A stretch of 64,000 nt of DNA from Constrictibacter sp. MBR-5 (lineage in GTDB: Bacteria > Pseudomonadota > Alphaproteobacteria > JAJUGE01), in NCBI RefSeq assembly GCF_040549485.1, contig NZ_JBEPTK010000010.1, positions 1-64,000 on the forward strand, read 5' to 3'. Position numbers and translations under genes: made by a program. The first letter of the stretch is position 1. Each line of letters begins with the position of its first letter. The notes beneath the pieces were generated by a model. It was not told where the DNA came from and did no database searches. It was given only the letters and a program-made list of their open reading frames with translations. This document shows, one piece after another, positions 53,114 to 63,471 of the stretch.

Positions 53114-53841
53114 CCGGGATCCCGATGGTCGGGCTCAATCGGACCGACAAAGATCGCAGCCTCTACAGCCTCAGCCGGCACGCCGACGAGTTCGCCGCTA
53201 ATCTTCACGCCTTCGCCAGATCCGACCCTCTCCGGGCGGGGGAATCCGCCATCTGGACGCATGGGAATCGCCGCGAGGTCAGAGCCCGCCGAATCCCTTA
53301 GAACCAACCGGACTTCCGGAAAGGACAGGCTCCCGGGGGAGATGTTCGTTAGTCGACCTTCGACCAGCAGCAACTTGCCGGCCTCTTCCCAGGAGACCCG
53401 GGTTTCACGCATATCGAAGGCCGGTTGTGGCGCCGACGACGGGAAGCCCAAGGCGGCGTACAGGCGTTCGCTCTTTGGCCACGTATCGACAACTTGGCGA
53501 TGCCCCAACCACCCCCCAACGCCGATCGACGCGATAAACATCCCCAAGAGGAGCCATCCCGCCGACACCCCACGATCCGACATCTGCCAGAAGGGTGGAT
53601 CCGACCGTATCTCGGGCCATTCGACCCGTTGCTCGCGCCCCGAATCTTCGGCCGGCTGCTCCGGGATCGCCGGCACATCGACGGTTTCCGTCATCGAAGC
53701 TTGCTCTTCGGCCGCTTCGGAAACCGGATCCTGCCACCAGTTCTCGCCGCACTTGGCGCATCGCACGCGCCGACCCGCCGGGCCGAGGGCGCTGTCTCCG
53801 ATCTGGAATCGGGTGGAGCAGCTAGGACAGGTGATTATCAT
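53110..53841 (-). CDS. MJ0042 zinc-ribbon / DUF3426 membrane protein
   Basis: 243 aa. The zinc ribbon MIITCPSCSTRFQIGDSALG, then RVRCAKCGENW (two CxxC, residues 5-8 and 28-31) is the MJ0042 motif. An acidic linker, one transmembrane helix (about 92-112, AGWLLLGMFIASIGVGGWLG) and a periplasmic DUF3426 domain with LLVEGRLTNISPGSLSFPEVRLVLRD follow. Alphaproteobacterial, usually next to ftsE; function unknown. Divergent from ftsE with a 97-bp shared promoter region. Confidence 0.92.
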   Translation of the reverse strand: MIITCPSCSTRFQIGDSALGPAGRRVRCAKCGENWWQDPVSEAAEEQASMTETVDVPAIPEQPAEDSGREQRVEWPEIRSDPPFWQMSDRGVSAGWLLLGMFIASIGVGGWLGHRQVVDTWPKSERLYAALGFPSSAPQPAFDMRETRVSWEEAGKLLLVEGRLTNISPGSLSFPEVRLVLRDSAGSDLAAIPMRPDGGFPRPERVGSGEGVKISGELVGVPAEAVEAAIFVGPIEPDHRDPG

Positions 53842-53938
53842 GGCGATGCGGGTTAGTTTCGCGGCGGCTCACCGGCACGAACCCTTCGCTCCGGTTAGCC
53901 TCGGCAAGCTATACGGATCGCTAGAGGGCGTCGAGTAA

Positions 53939-54670
53939 GTGGTGCGAGGATTCTTCGGACCAGGCAAGAGCAAAGCGAGGACGGCCGATGTGCCGGTCGT
54001 CGACCTGTCCGGCGTCAGGCTCCGATACGGCAATGGTCCCGAGATCCTGCGCGGCACGGACCTCGTCCTGACCCGCGGCAGTTTCCACTTTCTCACTGGG
54101 AGCAGTGGCGCAGGCAAATCGTCGCTCCTTGGCTTGCTGTACCTGACCATGCATCCGACCGCGGGCGCCGTAAGGCTGTTCGGCGTAGATATCGGAACGG
54201 AGCCGCGGCGGCGCCTGCCCGATGTCCGGCGACGGATTGGGGTCGTCTTCCAGGACTTCCGGCTGCTCGCCCATTTGTCTGCCTTCGATAACGTCGCCCT
54301 ACCGCTCCGGATCGTTGGCACACGCGAGGACCAAGTCCGCGCGAACGTCCGCGAGTTGCTGGCGTGGGTAGGCCTCGGCGACCACCTACAAGCCCTGCCT
54401 TCGACCCTTTCCGGAGGCCAGCAACAACGACTGGCGATTGCGCGTGCGGTGATCGCACAACCAGATCTACTCATTGCCGACGAGCCCACTGGCAGCGTGG
54501 ACGATTCGAGCGCCTATCGGCTCATGCGCCTCTTCGATGAGCTTCATAAAATGGGAACAACTGTGCTGATCGCGACCCATAACCGGGCGCTTGTTCAGGC
54601 GTTCGGCCACCCGGAGCTGCATCTGGAAAATGGCGTCCTCAAGCTCGCTTCAATGAATGAGCACGGGTGA
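53939..54670 (+). CDS. ftsE: Cell division ATP-binding protein FtsE
   Basis: 243 aa ABC ATPase working with FtsX to activate periplasmic cell-wall hydrolases at the septum. Walker [18 protein letters not shown]-loop [21 protein letters not shown], signature LSGGQQQR, Walker [16 protein letters not shown]-switch ATHNR. GTG 53939 is the first start (a second GTG follows at 53942). About 20 residues longer at the N-terminus than E. coli FtsE. Confidence 0.95.
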   Translation: MVRGFFGPGKSKARTADVPVVDLSGVRLRYGNGPEILRGTDLVLTRGSFHFLTGSSGAGKSSLLGLLYLTMHPTAGAVRLFGVDIGTEPRRRLPDVRRRIGVVFQDFRLLAHLSAFDNVALPLRIVGTREDQVRANVRELLAWVGLGDHLQALPSTLSGGQQQRLAIARAVIAQPDLLIADEPTGSVDDSSAYRLMRLFDELHKMGTTVLIATHNRALVQAFGHPELHLENGVLKLASMNEHG

Positions 54671-55554
54671 TGCCGCTTCGCCCGACACGCGCACTTCCCA
54701 TGCCGCGAGATGCGGCCAGCCGGTTCCTCCCATGGATCGTCGCGCTAATGGTGTTTCTCGCCGCGCTTGCTCTCGCAGCCGTCATGCTGCTGGGATCATC
54801 GCTGCACCGCTGGCAAGCGGATTTGTCCGGCACGGTGACGGTACAGGTCCCGCCTCTGAAGGAGTCGGCACATACGGATGCTGCGGTGGCAGAGCTTGTC
54901 AAGTTCCTAAGGTTGACGCCAGGCGTGGAGGCTGCCCAGGCGCTGACGCAAGATCGTTTGGCGGCCCTTTTGGCACCATGGCTCGGAGAGACGGCTGAGG
55001 TCGGTGAACTGCCGATGCCGAGGCTGATTGACGTCCGTCTGCGAACGGGCGCGTTGGTTGACCTTTCGGCGGTGGGTGCCAAGATCGCCGACATTGCGCC
55101 TGGTGCCGTTATCGACGACCACCAAGTTTGGCTGGCGCGACTCGTGCGATACGCAAGAGCCCTCGAGACGACGGGCATCGTCGTTCTTGGACTCGTCTCT
55201 GCTGTCTGGGTGGTGACGGTGCTGTTTGTCACCCTGACGCGCATGTCCATCCATAGAACCGTGATCGCGCTCCTTCATCTCATGGGCGCCACGGATGGCT
55301 ACATCGCGCGCCAGTTCCAGAGACACGCTCTCATATTTGGCCTTGGCGGCGGGTTCATCGGGGTCCTGATGGCCGCAGTTGCACTGCTTGCGCTCGATCA
55401 AGCCGCCGCCGACCTCGCGACACCAATCTTACCGGTGCCTCGTCTTTCGCTGGGACAGTGGGGTGCGCTCGCCGCACTGCCGATCGTAACTGCTGTGGTC
55501 GCCATGCTCACCGCTCGACTGACCGTTCTCGTGCAACTGAAACGCATGCCGTGA
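54670..55554 (+). CDS. ftsX: Cell division permease FtsX
   Basis: 294 aa. Four membrane segments: one near residue 25-45, then a periplasmic domain (about 50-170), and three C-terminal ones (about 175, 225, 270), the FtsX topology. TVTVQVPPLKES and LLHLMGATDGYIARQFQRHAL are conserved. Start ATG 54670 (one base shared with the ftsE stop) or GTG 54667 immediately before. Confidence 0.93.
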   Translation: MPLRPTRALPMPRDAASRFLPWIVALMVFLAALALAAVMLLGSSLHRWQADLSGTVTVQVPPLKESAHTDAAVAELVKFLRLTPGVEAAQALTQDRLAALLAPWLGETAEVGELPMPRLIDVRLRTGALVDLSAVGAKIADIAPGAVIDDHQVWLARLVRYARALETTGIVVLGLVSAVWVVTVLFVTLTRMSIHRTVIALLHLMGATDGYIARQFQRHALIFGLGGGFIGVLMAAVALLALDQAAADLATPILPVPRLSLGQWGALAALPIVTAVVAMLTARLTVLVQLKRMP

Positions 55555-56156
55555 GACAATCGATCAGGTTCCTGCGCTTTCCTCTGATCGCGGCGGCGGT
55601 TTGCGCCAGTGGCCTCGTCATAGGGTTCCTCATCTTTGTATCGAACCTTCCACGTGAAGTGGAAAATCCGGACCGGCACACGGACGCGATCGTCGTTCTG
55701 ACCGGTGGAAGCGACAGAGTCGCGACGGGAATCAAGCTGCTGGAACGCGGCCTCGGCAAGCATCTCTTGATTTCCGGCGTTCCCGACGAGGTCGCTCTTC
55801 GCGATCTGACCATGCAGGTCCCGAGCGCCGCTTCATGGATCGCCTGCTGCATAACACTTGGCCGCGTGGCTCTCGACACGCTGGGGAACGCGGACGAGGC
55901 GGCTGACTGGATGCACAGACACGGCTTCCAATCGCTGCGCCTTGTCACCGCCCATTACCACATGCCCCGCAGCAAATTGCTGTTCAAGCACGCCATGCCC
56001 ACGATGAGCATCGTCTTCCATCCCGTCTTTCCAGCGACAGTCCGCTCGGAGAACTGGTGGCGATGGCCGGGCACAACAAAACTTCTGGCACAAGAATACA
56101 TAAAGTACATAGCTGCATTTTTCATAACCGCGATTCTGCCGACTGGAAAATTCTGA
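55551..56156 (+). CDS. YdcF/ElyC-like DUF218 protein
   Basis: 201 aa with one N-terminal membrane helix and a DUF218 domain: DAIVVLTGGSDRVATGIKLLERG, HLLISGVPDEV, LDTLGNADEAADWMHRHGFQSLRLVTAHYHMPRS. GTG 55551 overlaps the ftsX stop (GTGA). DUF218 proteins such as ElyC and SanA act in envelope/lipid-carrier metabolism. The gene order ftsE-ftsX-YdcF-plsC is common in the class. Confidence 0.9.
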   Translation: MRQSIRFLRFPLIAAAVCASGLVIGFLIFVSNLPREVENPDRHTDAIVVLTGGSDRVATGIKLLERGLGKHLLISGVPDEVALRDLTMQVPSAASWIACCITLGRVALDTLGNADEAADWMHRHGFQSLRLVTAHYHMPRSKLLFKHAMPTMSIVFHPVFPATVRSENWWRWPGTTKLLAQEYIKYIAAFFITAILPTGKF

Positions 56157-56159
56157 TTC

Positions 56160-56882
56160 ATGCATTACATCAAATCCGTCATCTTTTATTTCTGGTTTAT
56201 TTCCTGGACAACCGCAGTTGCAGTTGCGGGCGTTCTCCTCCTGGGTTTTCCTCGCCAATACACTCTCGCCCTCGGCAGGCTTTGGTGCCGCGGCGTACTC
56301 TCCCTGCTCCGACGGATAGTAGGGATCCGCTACGAGGTGCGCGGATCTACTCCCATCGAACCCGTGATCATCGCCAGCAAGCATCAGTCGTCGTGGGAAA
56401 CGTTCATGTTTCCAATTCTACTCGGCGATCCGGCATACGTCCTGAAGCGCGAACTCACCCTGATTCCGCTTCTCGGTCGGTGCTTTGTGAAGGCGGGGCA
56501 CATCGCCGTCGATCGGGCAGCTGGTGGCCGCGCGTTGAGACCGCTGATTCGCGCCGCCCGGGAGGTCGCGGCGACTGGCCGTCATATCGTCATATTCCCG
56601 GAAGGCACCAGGACGGCCCCGGGCGAGAGCGGCGTATACCATCCGGGGGTCGCCGCGCTTTATCTTCAGCTGGGGCGGCCAGTGGTGCCGGTCGCGGTGA
56701 ACTCGGGTCTCTACTGGCCAAGGCGCGCTGTCCTGAAACGTCCTGGTCGAATCGTGATCGAGTTTCTGCCATCGATTCCCCCCGGCATGCGCCGCGACCC
56801 CTTCATGGCAGAACTGAGTGGGCGTATCGAGGGGGCAACACGCTCTCTCGAAGCCGAGGCCCGAGGCGAGGCGGGCCGGTGA
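56160..56882 (+). CDS. plsC: 1-acylglycerol-3-phosphate acyltransferase (PlsC family)
   Basis: 240 aa. One N-terminal membrane helix, block I KHQSSWE, block III IVIFPEGTRTAPGE, and the proline-rich VVPVAVNSGLYWP block. The HX4D catalytic dyad is HX4E here (HQSSWE), as is normal in alphaproteobacterial PlsC. It makes phosphatidic acid. Three bp after the DUF218 gene. Confidence 0.92.
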   Translation: MHYIKSVIFYFWFISWTTAVAVAGVLLLGFPRQYTLALGRLWCRGVLSLLRRIVGIRYEVRGSTPIEPVIIASKHQSSWETFMFPILLGDPAYVLKRELTLIPLLGRCFVKAGHIAVDRAAGGRALRPLIRAAREVAATGRHIVIFPEGTRTAPGESGVYHPGVAALYLQLGRPVVPVAVNSGLYWPRRAVLKRPGRIVIEFLPSIPPGMRRDPFMAELSGRIEGATRSLEAEARGEAGR

Positions 56883-56980
56883 TCGGGACTCGACACAAAT
56901 CCCATGCTTGGTTTAGGCTTTCGTCATATCGTGATGCGATACTGCGAGATACAGGCGCAGTGTTTCGGGGGATTAGTCAG

Positions 56981-57328
56981 GTGTCGGTACGCATTGCTGT
57001 CGCGGCGCTCCTTATCTTAGGAGGAGGGATAGCCTTGCCGGCGCAAGCGGAGGAAAACGAGGGCGATTCCTTCGCCGCGCTCGCGTACCTGCGGGTTCCC
57101 TTCACAGCCAAACCGTACCTCGGCCTCGCAGTTCAGAAGGATCGGGTGGAGGTGAGTCGCCCAGCCACCCGCGATTACGACACCTTGTGGGCTCAGCCAA
57201 AAGTTATCGATGTCCACCTGAACCCGCAGACGATGGAGCCCGTGCGCGTCAACGGCTTCGCCGTTTACGGTGGCCGCTCGAGTCGCTCATTTAGCGAAGT
57301 TGCTTGGTCTGCGCATATCGACAGGTAA
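56981..57328 (+). CDS. Small predicted periplasmic protein
   Basis: 115 aa from GTG 56981 (SD GGGGGA 8 bp before; GTG 56960 is an alternative). Signal peptide VRIAVAALLILGGGIALPAQA-EE. The mature part reads FAALAYLRVPFTAKPYLGLAVQ, KVIDVHLNPQTMEP, which looks like a short beta-rich fragment with resemblance to bacterial outer-membrane or lipoprotein modules. No family assigned. It lies about 100 bp after plsC. Confidence 0.65.
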   Translation: MSVRIAVAALLILGGGIALPAQAEENEGDSFAALAYLRVPFTAKPYLGLAVQKDRVEVSRPATRDYDTLWAQPKVIDVHLNPQTMEPVRVNGFAVYGGRSSRSFSEVAWSAHIDR

Positions 57329-57363
57329 ATCTCCGGTTCGCTTCCGCCGACCAGGTCGGGTTA

Positions 57364-58695
57364 TCAGGGCAAACGCCGCAGACGCGAAGCGAAGAAGCCA
57401 TCCATTCCGCCGTGCGTACCTAAATGGTACGGCATCGTACGAAGATCCCCACACGGCGATATAAACTCCGCATGATCGCGCACGTCTGCGGCATTGACGG
57501 GATCGTGGACAACTGGAGCGCCGGAAGCGATCAGGGCATCGACCTGCTGTCGCCCCTCCTCCGGCTGCAGCGAGCAGCATGCGTACACGATAATTCCACC
57601 CGGCACCGTCATATCGACTGCAGCCCTCAGCATGCGCCGTTGCAGTTCCGCCAGCCGAGCGACATCTGATCTTGATTTGAGGTATGGCAGATCAGGGTGA
57701 CGCCGGATTGTCCCCGTCGCAGAACAGGGAACATCAACAATCACTCGCTCCGCCATCTGCTCCGGACGCCAAGTCACAGCATCCGCGACAACCGCCTCTG
57801 CTACTCGTAATCGAAGACGATCGAGATTTCCCTGCAGCCGAAGCATCCGCGGTGCCGAACGGTCCACGGCAGTGACGACTGCGCCTGCAGCGATAAGCTG
57901 GGCGGTCTTCCCCCCAGGCGCCGCGGCAAGATCGATGACGGGCCGGCCGGCTATGTCTCCCAAGAGCCGAACGGGCAACGCCGCTGCCGTGTCCTGAACC
58001 CACCAGTCACCGTCCTCGAAGCCGGGCAGATCCCGGATGCTGCCGCCGCCACGTCGCCGAAGCGTCCCGGTAGAGAGAGTTTGCGCGTCGAGCGCTTCCG
58101 CATACCTGAGAGCGTCATCGTCGCGCTTTAGTGTGATATCCAGCGGCGCCTCATCGAGATGAGCTGCCGCGATAGCCTCCGCAGCGTGTTCGCCATATGC
58201 CGATACCCATGATTCATAGAGCCAGCCCGGCGTGTTGATCCCTACGGGCAGTCCCTCAGTCCCATCGGAGTGATGGCCTGCAAGCCTCCTGAGAACGGCA
58301 TTCACGAGGCCCTTGTGCCCGGCGAAGCCAAGGTGTGCCGTCAGCCACACCGCCGTATCGACAGCAGCATGAGGGGGCGTTCTAAGAAACAGGAGTTCGG
58401 CGGATCCAACCCGCAACACGTCGTGCACGATGCTCGCGCGATCAGGCAATGGACGGCGTAGATGCCGAGCAATCGCCCGGTCGATCTGCCCGAGCCTGCG
58501 AAGGGTCGTTGCCACAATCATCCGCACATGTGAGCGGTCGCGGCCCTCCAGAGACGGGAGCAGAGGGTGATCTTCGAGCGCATGATCCAAGGGCCGACGA
58601 TCGCGCAGGACGCTCCGCAGCAGTTCGACGGCGACCGCCCGACTTAGCGCACCGGAGATCGGCGCGTCCCGAGAAGAAGAGTAGGTCACCCCCAC
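57364..58695 (-). CDS. rsmB: 16S rRNA (cytosine-967-C5)-methyltransferase RsmB
   Basis: 443 aa. NusB-like N-terminal domain (about 15-145) and Rossmann methyltransferase domain with [18 protein letters not shown] (SAM site), [19 protein letters not shown] (motif IV) and [13 protein letters not shown] (motif VI with the nucleophilic Cys; Thr of the usual TCS is Cys here). Start at GTG 58695 or GTG 58689; the latter overlaps the htpX stop (GTGA). Confidence 0.94.
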   Translation of the reverse strand: MGVTYSSSRDAPISGALSRAVAVELLRSVLRDRRPLDHALEDHPLLPSLEGRDRSHVRMIVATTLRRLGQIDRAIARHLRRPLPDRASIVHDVLRVGSAELLFLRTPPHAAVDTAVWLTAHLGFAGHKGLVNAVLRRLAGHHSDGTEGLPVGINTPGWLYESWVSAYGEHAAEAIAAAHLDEAPLDITLKRDDDALRYAEALDAQTLSTGTLRRRGGGSIRDLPGFEDGDWWVQDTAAALPVRLLGDIAGRPVIDLAAAPGGKTAQLIAAGAVVTAVDRSAPRMLRLQGNLDRLRLRVAEAVVADAVTWRPEQMAERVIVDVPCSATGTIRRHPDLPYLKSRSDVARLAELQRRMLRAAVDMTVPGGIIVYACCSLQPEEGRQQVDALIASGAPVVHDPVNAADVRDHAEFISPCGDLRTMPYHLGTHGGMDGFFASRLRRLP

Positions 58696-59594
58696 GGGCC
58701 GCGCTTGCCGGCCACTGTTCCAGATCCAGCGAGTTCTCTCAGACGACGGATGCGGTTCGCTGTGGCGGGATGCGTCGAGAAGAGATTATCCATGGACCCG
58801 CCGTGAAGGGGATTCACGATGAACATGTGAGCAGTCGCAGGGTTACGCTCTGCTGCGTGATTGTCGACGCGGCCGGCAAGCTGCTCCAGTCGCTGGAGCG
58901 CACTCGCCAGCCAAAGGGGTTGTCCGCAAATCTCCGCGCCCAATTTGTCTGCCTCGTACTCGCGCGTCCTGCTGATCGCGAACTGGACGAGTGCTGCTGC
59001 CATCGGACCGACGATCATCAGGAGCAGCGCGCCGACAATGCCGAGCGGATTGTTCCGATTGTCGCCAGCGGCACCAAAGAAGAATGCGAAGTTTGCCAAC
59101 ATCCCGATCGCGCCGGCGATCGTGGCAGTGATAGTCATCGTCAGCGTGTCGCGGTTCCGCACATGGGCCAATTCATGCGCCATCACCCCCGCGATCTCCT
59201 CCTGCGTCAGGCTGCGCAAGAGGCCTGTAGTCGCTGCTACCGCCGCGTTCTGCGGATTCCGCCCCGTTGCGAAGGCGTTCGGTTGGTCGTTATCCATGAT
59301 GTATACGCGTGGCATAGGGAGCCCCGCACGCAGAGCGAGTTGCCTCACCAGGCCAACCAGTTCCGGCGCGCTCCGCGCGTCGACCTCTCGCGCTCCATAC
59401 ATCCGGAGCACGACCTTATCCGAATTCCAGTAGGCAAAGACATTCATCGCGGCAGCAATCATGAACGCGATCACGATACCGCCGCTACCGCCGATGAGGT
59501 ATCCGATCCCGAGAAACAGGGCGGTCATGGCGGCGAGCAACATGAACGTACGGGCGTGGTTCAACACTGCGATAACCCCACGGAGTCGGCGCAT
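58686..59594 (-). CDS. htpX: Membrane metalloprotease HtpX
   Basis: 302 aa M48B peptidase for inner-membrane quality control. Two N-terminal helices ([35 protein letters not shown]), zinc motif [13 protein letters not shown], two more helices after about 165, and the third ligand Glu in [11 protein letters not shown]. The exact start is uncertain: ATG 59594 gives [21 protein letters not shown] 59567 would begin at VLNHARTF, closer to the family norm. Confidence 0.94.
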   Translation of the reverse strand: MRRLRGVIAVLNHARTFMLLAAMTALFLGIGYLIGGSGGIVIAFMIAAAMNVFAYWNSDKVVLRMYGAREVDARSAPELVGLVRQLALRAGLPMPRVYIMDNDQPNAFATGRNPQNAAVAATTGLLRSLTQEEIAGVMAHELAHVRNRDTLTMTITATIAGAIGMLANFAFFFGAAGDNRNNPLGIVGALLLMIVGPMAAALVQFAISRTREYEADKLGAEICGQPLWLASALQRLEQLAGRVDNHAAERNPATAHMFIVNPLHGGSMDNLFSTHPATANRIRRLRELAGSGTVAGKRGPWG

Positions 59595-59667
59595 GCCGCC
59601 GACGGCCCACATCTTGTGGGACGCCGGAAGCCGTTCAAGTCTTGGCACCAGAAGGGCTCAGGTCCAT

Positions 59668-59877
59668 ATGACGACGATGCGCAAGGATCCCTCCCCCGCT
59701 GAGCCGACCCCGCCGATCCCGAGTGCGGATGTGGGACAGCCGATCGACGACAAGGACTCGCGTACGCGCCCCTCCGGGGCTTCGCAGGGCCGCGACGAAT
59801 CCGCGAAAGTGCCGAGGCACGACGATCCCACACGTTACGGCGACTGGGAGATCGGTGGTCGCTGCATAGACTTCTAG
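59668..59877 (+). CDS. DUF1674 protein (SDHAF4-like)
   Basis: 69 aa. The C-terminus RHDDPTRYGDWEIGGRCIDF is the conserved DUF1674 motif, shared with mitochondrial SDHAF4, which assists flavinylated succinate dehydrogenase assembly. The first 50 residues are disordered and Pro/Ser/Asp-rich. ATG 59668. A hairpin follows the stop by 1-2 bp. Divergent from htpX. Confidence 0.9.
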   Translation: MTTMRKDPSPAEPTPPIPSADVGQPIDDKDSRTRPSGASQGRDESAKVPRHDDPTRYGDWEIGGRCIDF

Positions 59878-59878
59878 C

Positions 59879-59899
59879 GTGCGGCTGAAACAGCCGCAC
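59879..59899 (+). terminator. Hairpin after DUF1674 gene
   Basis: Perfect stem GTGCGGCTG / CAGCCGCAC with an AAA loop, starting 1 bp after the TAG stop (59875-59877). No T-run follows. Confidence 0.6.
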
Positions 59900-60096
59900 G
59901 AGCCCCTTCGCGACAGGCTTCTTTGGAGAGGTGACACGCATCTTCTTGCCCTCTCCACACAACAGTGTGAGCGACGCCGATGAGGAACGATCATCGGCTT
60001 TTCAACAGTTGGTCACGTGCATCTTCGGAAGCGGGTTGAACCGGCCCCCGCATGATGGGCTAGAGTGCGATCTTCCGACTCGAAAGGATCGTGCCC

Positions 60097-61284
60097 GTGT
60101 CGAGCCAAGGCCTGCCGTTGTCCCGTTTCAAGGTTCTCGATCTTACGCGGGTGCGAGCGGGGCCAACTTGTGTCCGCCAGCTCGCGGACTGGGGCGCAGA
60201 CGTAATCAAGATCGAAGAGCCGCCGAAAGCGACAGCGGGTGAAGGACTCGGCGGGCCGAGGGACGGTTTCGATTTCCAAAACCTCCACCGCAACAAGCGC
60301 TCCATCACGCTCAACCTCAAAGCCGAGGCTGGGAAGAAGATCTTCTTCGACCTCGTCCGGGCCGTGGATGTTGTTGTGGAGAATTACCGCCCGGACGTGA
60401 AGTCCCGGTTGGGAATCGACTACGAGGCCTGCCGCGCCGTCAATCCTCGGATCGTATACGGCAGCATCTCCGGATTCGGTCAGGACGGCCCGTATGCCCT
60501 GCGTCCAGGCTTCGACCAAGTCGCCCAAGGCATGGGCGGCTTGATGTCCATTACGGGCCTTCCTGGCCAGGGGCCGGTCCGGGTGGGCATACCGATCGCG
60601 GACCTGTGCGCCGGCATGTTCTGTGCGCAGGGCATCTTGCTAGCCCTTCTGGAAAGGGAGAACTCGGGGGAAGGCCAGTGGGTACAGACTTCCCTCCTCG
60701 AGGCACAAATCCAGATGCTAGACTTCCAGGCTGCCCGCTATCTCATGGACGGGGAGGTGCCGAAGCAGGCTGGAAACGACCACCCAACGAGCATTCCGAC
60801 CGGCGTGTTTCCCACTGCCGATGGCCATATCAACATCGCGGTCGCCGGCCAGGAGATTTACGAGCGGTTCTGCAAGGCGATGGATGCACCGCAACTGATG
60901 ACCAAACCGGAATACGCATCCGGTGCCCTGAGGTCGAAGAACCGCGCCGCCCTGAATGCGGAGATTGCGGAACTGACGCGCACGAAGCCGAGTGCGTACT
61001 GGATCGAAATGCTGAACAAGGCGGGCTGCCCGTCCGGTCCGATCTATACGATCGACCAGGTGTTTTCGGACCCCCAAGTGCAACATGATCAGATGGCTGT
61101 GCCGGTAACCCATCCACGCCTCGGGGAGATCAACCTCGTCGGTCAGGCGATAAAGATGAGCCGCACGCCGGCCACGATTCGGTCCGCCACGCCTGATCTC
61201 GGCGCAGATACCGATACTGTGCTTCAGGAACTTGGCTACGGTGCGGACGCCATAGCGGAATTGCGCAAGACCGGCGCCGTCTGA
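60097..61284 (+). CDS. CaiB/BaiF family CoA-transferase
   Basis: 395 aa formyl-/succinyl-CoA transferase family. LSRFKVLDLTRVRAGPTCVRQLADWGADVIKIE, ENYRPDVKSRLGIDYEACRAVNPRIVYGSISGFGQDGPY, and the catalytic Asp region GIPIADLCAGMFCAQGILLAL are present. It moves CoA between organic acids; substrate unknown. GTG 60097 is favoured over GTG 60091 because AAAGGA is then 8 bp upstream. Confidence 0.9.
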   Translation: MSSQGLPLSRFKVLDLTRVRAGPTCVRQLADWGADVIKIEEPPKATAGEGLGGPRDGFDFQNLHRNKRSITLNLKAEAGKKIFFDLVRAVDVVVENYRPDVKSRLGIDYEACRAVNPRIVYGSISGFGQDGPYALRPGFDQVAQGMGGLMSITGLPGQGPVRVGIPIADLCAGMFCAQGILLALLERENSGEGQWVQTSLLEAQIQMLDFQAARYLMDGEVPKQAGNDHPTSIPTGVFPTADGHINIAVAGQEIYERFCKAMDAPQLMTKPEYASGALRSKNRAALNAEIAELTRTKPSAYWIEMLNKAGCPSGPIYTIDQVFSDPQVQHDQMAVPVTHPRLGEINLVGQAIKMSRTPATIRSATPDLGADTDTVLQELGYGADAIAELRKTGAV

Positions 61285-61325
61285 GCAGGTACTGGAGTCC
61301 GGGCCCTCCCTCCCCTATGTTTGGG

Positions 61326-61727
61326 CGGTCAGACGGCCGGACGGTCGCCTCCTATTTTTGGGGGGAGGAAAGTCCGGGCTCCACGGAGAAGCGGTGCCGG
61401 GTAACGCCCGGCGGGGGCGACCCCAGGGAAAGTGCCACAGAAAGCAGACCGCCCACGCGGCCGGACGAGGAGACTCGCCGGCCCCGAGGGTAAGGGTGAA
61501 AGGGTGCGGCAAGAGCGCACCGCGGCCTCGGCAACGGGGACGGCACGGCAAACCCCACCGGGAGCAAGACCGAATAGGAATGACACGACCGCGTGAGCGG
61601 TCAGGCGCGCTCCGCGCTGTCATTCGGGTTGGTCGCGCGAGGTATCCGGCGACGGATGCCCCAGATGAATGACCGTCTCCCGGATATTCCGGGGACAGAA
61701 CCCGGCTTACAGGCCGTCTGACCACTT
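61326..61727 (+). ncRNA. rnpB: RNase P RNA, bacterial class A
   Basis: The P1 stem pairs GGTCAGACGGCC (61327-61338) with GGCCGTCTGACC (61712-61723). The conserved cores are in place: GAGGAAAGTCCGGGCTCC (about 61365), GGGTGAAAGGGTGCGG and AAGAGCGCACCG (about 61492-61522), GCAAACCCCACC-GGAGCAAGACCGAATAG (about 61549-61578) and ACAGAACCCGGCTTACAGGCC (about 61695). This is the ribozyme that matures tRNA 5' ends. The 5' and 3' ends are within a few bases. Open frames across this stretch are spurious. Confidence 0.97.
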
Positions 61728-62044
61728 TGCGCCCGATTCTTCAGGACTGCCGGTTCCTGCCCAGTGACGCAAGGGCATCAGTCGGATGGACCATGAGAAC
61801 AAACCAAGTACAACACGGAAAAAAGGGCTGGGAGCTTTGGCCTGGAACACAGGACCCGCGGCGATGGACCTCATGAGCGCTCACTCGTCTACGAGTGAAC
61901 CTTGATTCCCCATCAGGGAATATCTTTTCGCTTCCATCATTGCCCAGATTTGCCCATGATGCCCCATGATTTCCCATGGAGAGCCATGGCGAGGGATCGT
62001 GCGCAGGCAAGCGGGCGGTCGAGCGCCGGCAAGCTGGCATACCG
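61728..62044. other. Intergenic region rnpB to mraZ, holds dcw promoter
   Basis: 317 bp without a gene. It contains the rnpB terminator area and the promoter of the division/cell-wall cluster; the only clear element is the MraZ box at 61943-61976 (listed separately). Confidence 0.6.
61943..61976. promoter_or_regulatory. MraZ box, four TGGG repeats with 10-bp spacing
   Basis: The minus strand carries TGGG at 61976-61973, 61966-61963, 61956-61953 and 61946-61943, exactly 10 bp apart (CCCA on plus). TGGG repeats with 10-bp periodicity are the known operator of MraZ, which represses its own dcw promoter. They end 69 bp before the mraZ start. Confidence 0.85.
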
Positions 62045-62500
62045 ATGTTCTTCGGAACGCACGAAAACAAGGTCGACAAGAAGGGGCGCGTTTCCGTTCC
62101 AGCGACCTTCCGTGCGGCCATCGGCACCCAGAACGTTCCCGGCATCATCATTTTCCCGTCCTGGAATTCGCCGGGCGCGTACGAAGGCTGTCGGGGCGAC
62201 TTCCTCGAACAACTCAGCGCGAGCATGGAGAGCATGGAGCTCTTCTCCGAGACGGACGTCATGGCAGACCTCGTCTTCGGTGCGGCGGTACAACTGCAAT
62301 GGGATGCCGAGGGACGAATTGTTCTTCCCGAAAAGGTAATGAAGCGTGCCGGCATCACCGAGCGCGTCGCCTTCGTCGGCCGCGGCCTCACGTTCCAACT
62401 TTGGGATCCAGACCTCTTCTACGCCCAGGAGGAGGAGCGCCTTCAGAAGGCGCGCGAACTGAAGCTCACATTGCGCCTCAAGCCTCAGGTGCCGTCGTGA
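62045..62500 (+). CDS. mraZ: Transcriptional regulator MraZ
   Basis: 151 aa with two SpoVT/AbrB-like halves: N-terminal [23 protein letters not shown] and second [24 protein letters not shown]. It is a ring-forming DNA-binding protein that controls the division/cell-wall (dcw) cluster. ATG 62045 begins the standard MFFGTHE. Stop overlaps the GTG of rsmH. Confidence 0.96.
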   Translation: MFFGTHENKVDKKGRVSVPATFRAAIGTQNVPGIIIFPSWNSPGAYEGCRGDFLEQLSASMESMELFSETDVMADLVFGAAVQLQWDAEGRIVLPEKVMKRAGITERVAFVGRGLTFQLWDPDLFYAQEEERLQKARELKLTLRLKPQVPS

Positions 62501-63471
62501 CCGACGCACCCCGCCGCATCTCTGAATCCCGTCACCGCCCCGTCATGCTCGACGAGGTGCTGGCCGCGCTCGAGCCCCGGGCCGGCGCCGTATACGTAGA
62601 CGGAACGTTCGGTGCGGGTGGGTACAGTCGCGGACTTCTCGATGCCGCGGACTGCAAGGTGGTCGCGATCGACCGAGATCCCGACGCAATCGCCGAGGGG
62701 CAGTCGCTCGCCGACCATTACCGTGGCCGGTTGCTGCTAAGTCTGGGGCGGTTCGGAGATATGGACGCAATCCTTGCGAACGCGGGCCATTCCGCCGTGC
62801 AAGGGGTGGCGCTCGACCTCGGCGTGTCGTCCATGCAGATCGACCGCGCCGACAGGGGCTTCTCATTTCGCTCGGACGGCCCACTCGACATGCGTATGGA
62901 TCGGCAAGGCGCATCTGCGGCCGATCTCGTCAACACTGCCGGTGAGGCGGACCTTGCAGACCTAATCTGGCGCTACGGCGACGAACGGCGTTCGAGGAGA
63001 GTCGCGCGGGCGATCGTCGCCGCCAGGCGCGACGGCCCCATTGAGACCACCTCGACGTTGGCGGAGATCGTTCGCCGTGCAGTCGGTCGCAGCGACGACG
63101 GCATCGACCCGGCCACCCGCACTTTCCAGGCGTTGCGCATCGCAGTGAACGACGAACTCGAAGAGATCCACCGCGGCCTCGCCGCAGCCGAAAGGATTCT
63201 CATCGACCGTGGCCGTCTAGCCGTAGTCGCCTTCCATTCCCTGGAAGACCGTGTCGCCAAGGACTTCCTTCGCCGCCGCAGTGGCAGCGAGCCTCGCGGT
63301 TCGCGGCATGTGCCCGCTGACGCGGAACGTCTCGCACCGACGTTCCGCGTTCTGACGCGCCGCCCCACCGTGCCGACGGCCGAAGAAATCCGGAACAATC
63401 CGCGTGCCCGCTCAGCACGGCTGCGGGTGGCGGAGCGGACGGATGCCGCGGCTTGGAGCGATTCGATATGA
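62497..63471 (+). CDS. rsmH: 16S rRNA (cytosine-1402-N4)-methyltransferase RsmH
   Basis: 324 aa. [29 protein letters not shown] (SAM loop), [40 protein letters not shown] and [15 protein letters not shown], then ...[14 protein letters not shown] are diagnostic. GTG 62497 overlaps the mraZ stop (GTGA). Second gene of the dcw cluster. Confidence 0.97.
   Translation: MTDAPRRISESRHRPVMLDEVLAALEPRAGAVYVDGTFGAGGYSRGLLDAADCKVVAIDRDPDAIAEGQSLADHYRGRLLLSLGRFGDMDAILANAGHSAVQGVALDLGVSSMQIDRADRGFSFRSDGPLDMRMDRQGASAADLVNTAGEADLADLIWRYGDERRSRRVARAIVAARRDGPIETTSTLAEIVRRAVGRSDDGIDPATRTFQALRIAVNDELEEIHRGLAAAERILIDRGRLAVVAFHSLEDRVAKDFLRRRSGSEPRGSRHVPADAERLAPTFRVLTRRPTVPTAEEIRNNPRARSARLRVAERTDAAAWSDSI

Noticed and set aside
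56160-56882. PlsC with defective HX4D motif
   Set aside because: The HQSSWE variant is the normal form in alphaproteobacterial members; no loss of function is implied.
61315-61725. Minus-strand open frame across rnpB
   Set aside because: Lies entirely within the structured RNase P RNA.
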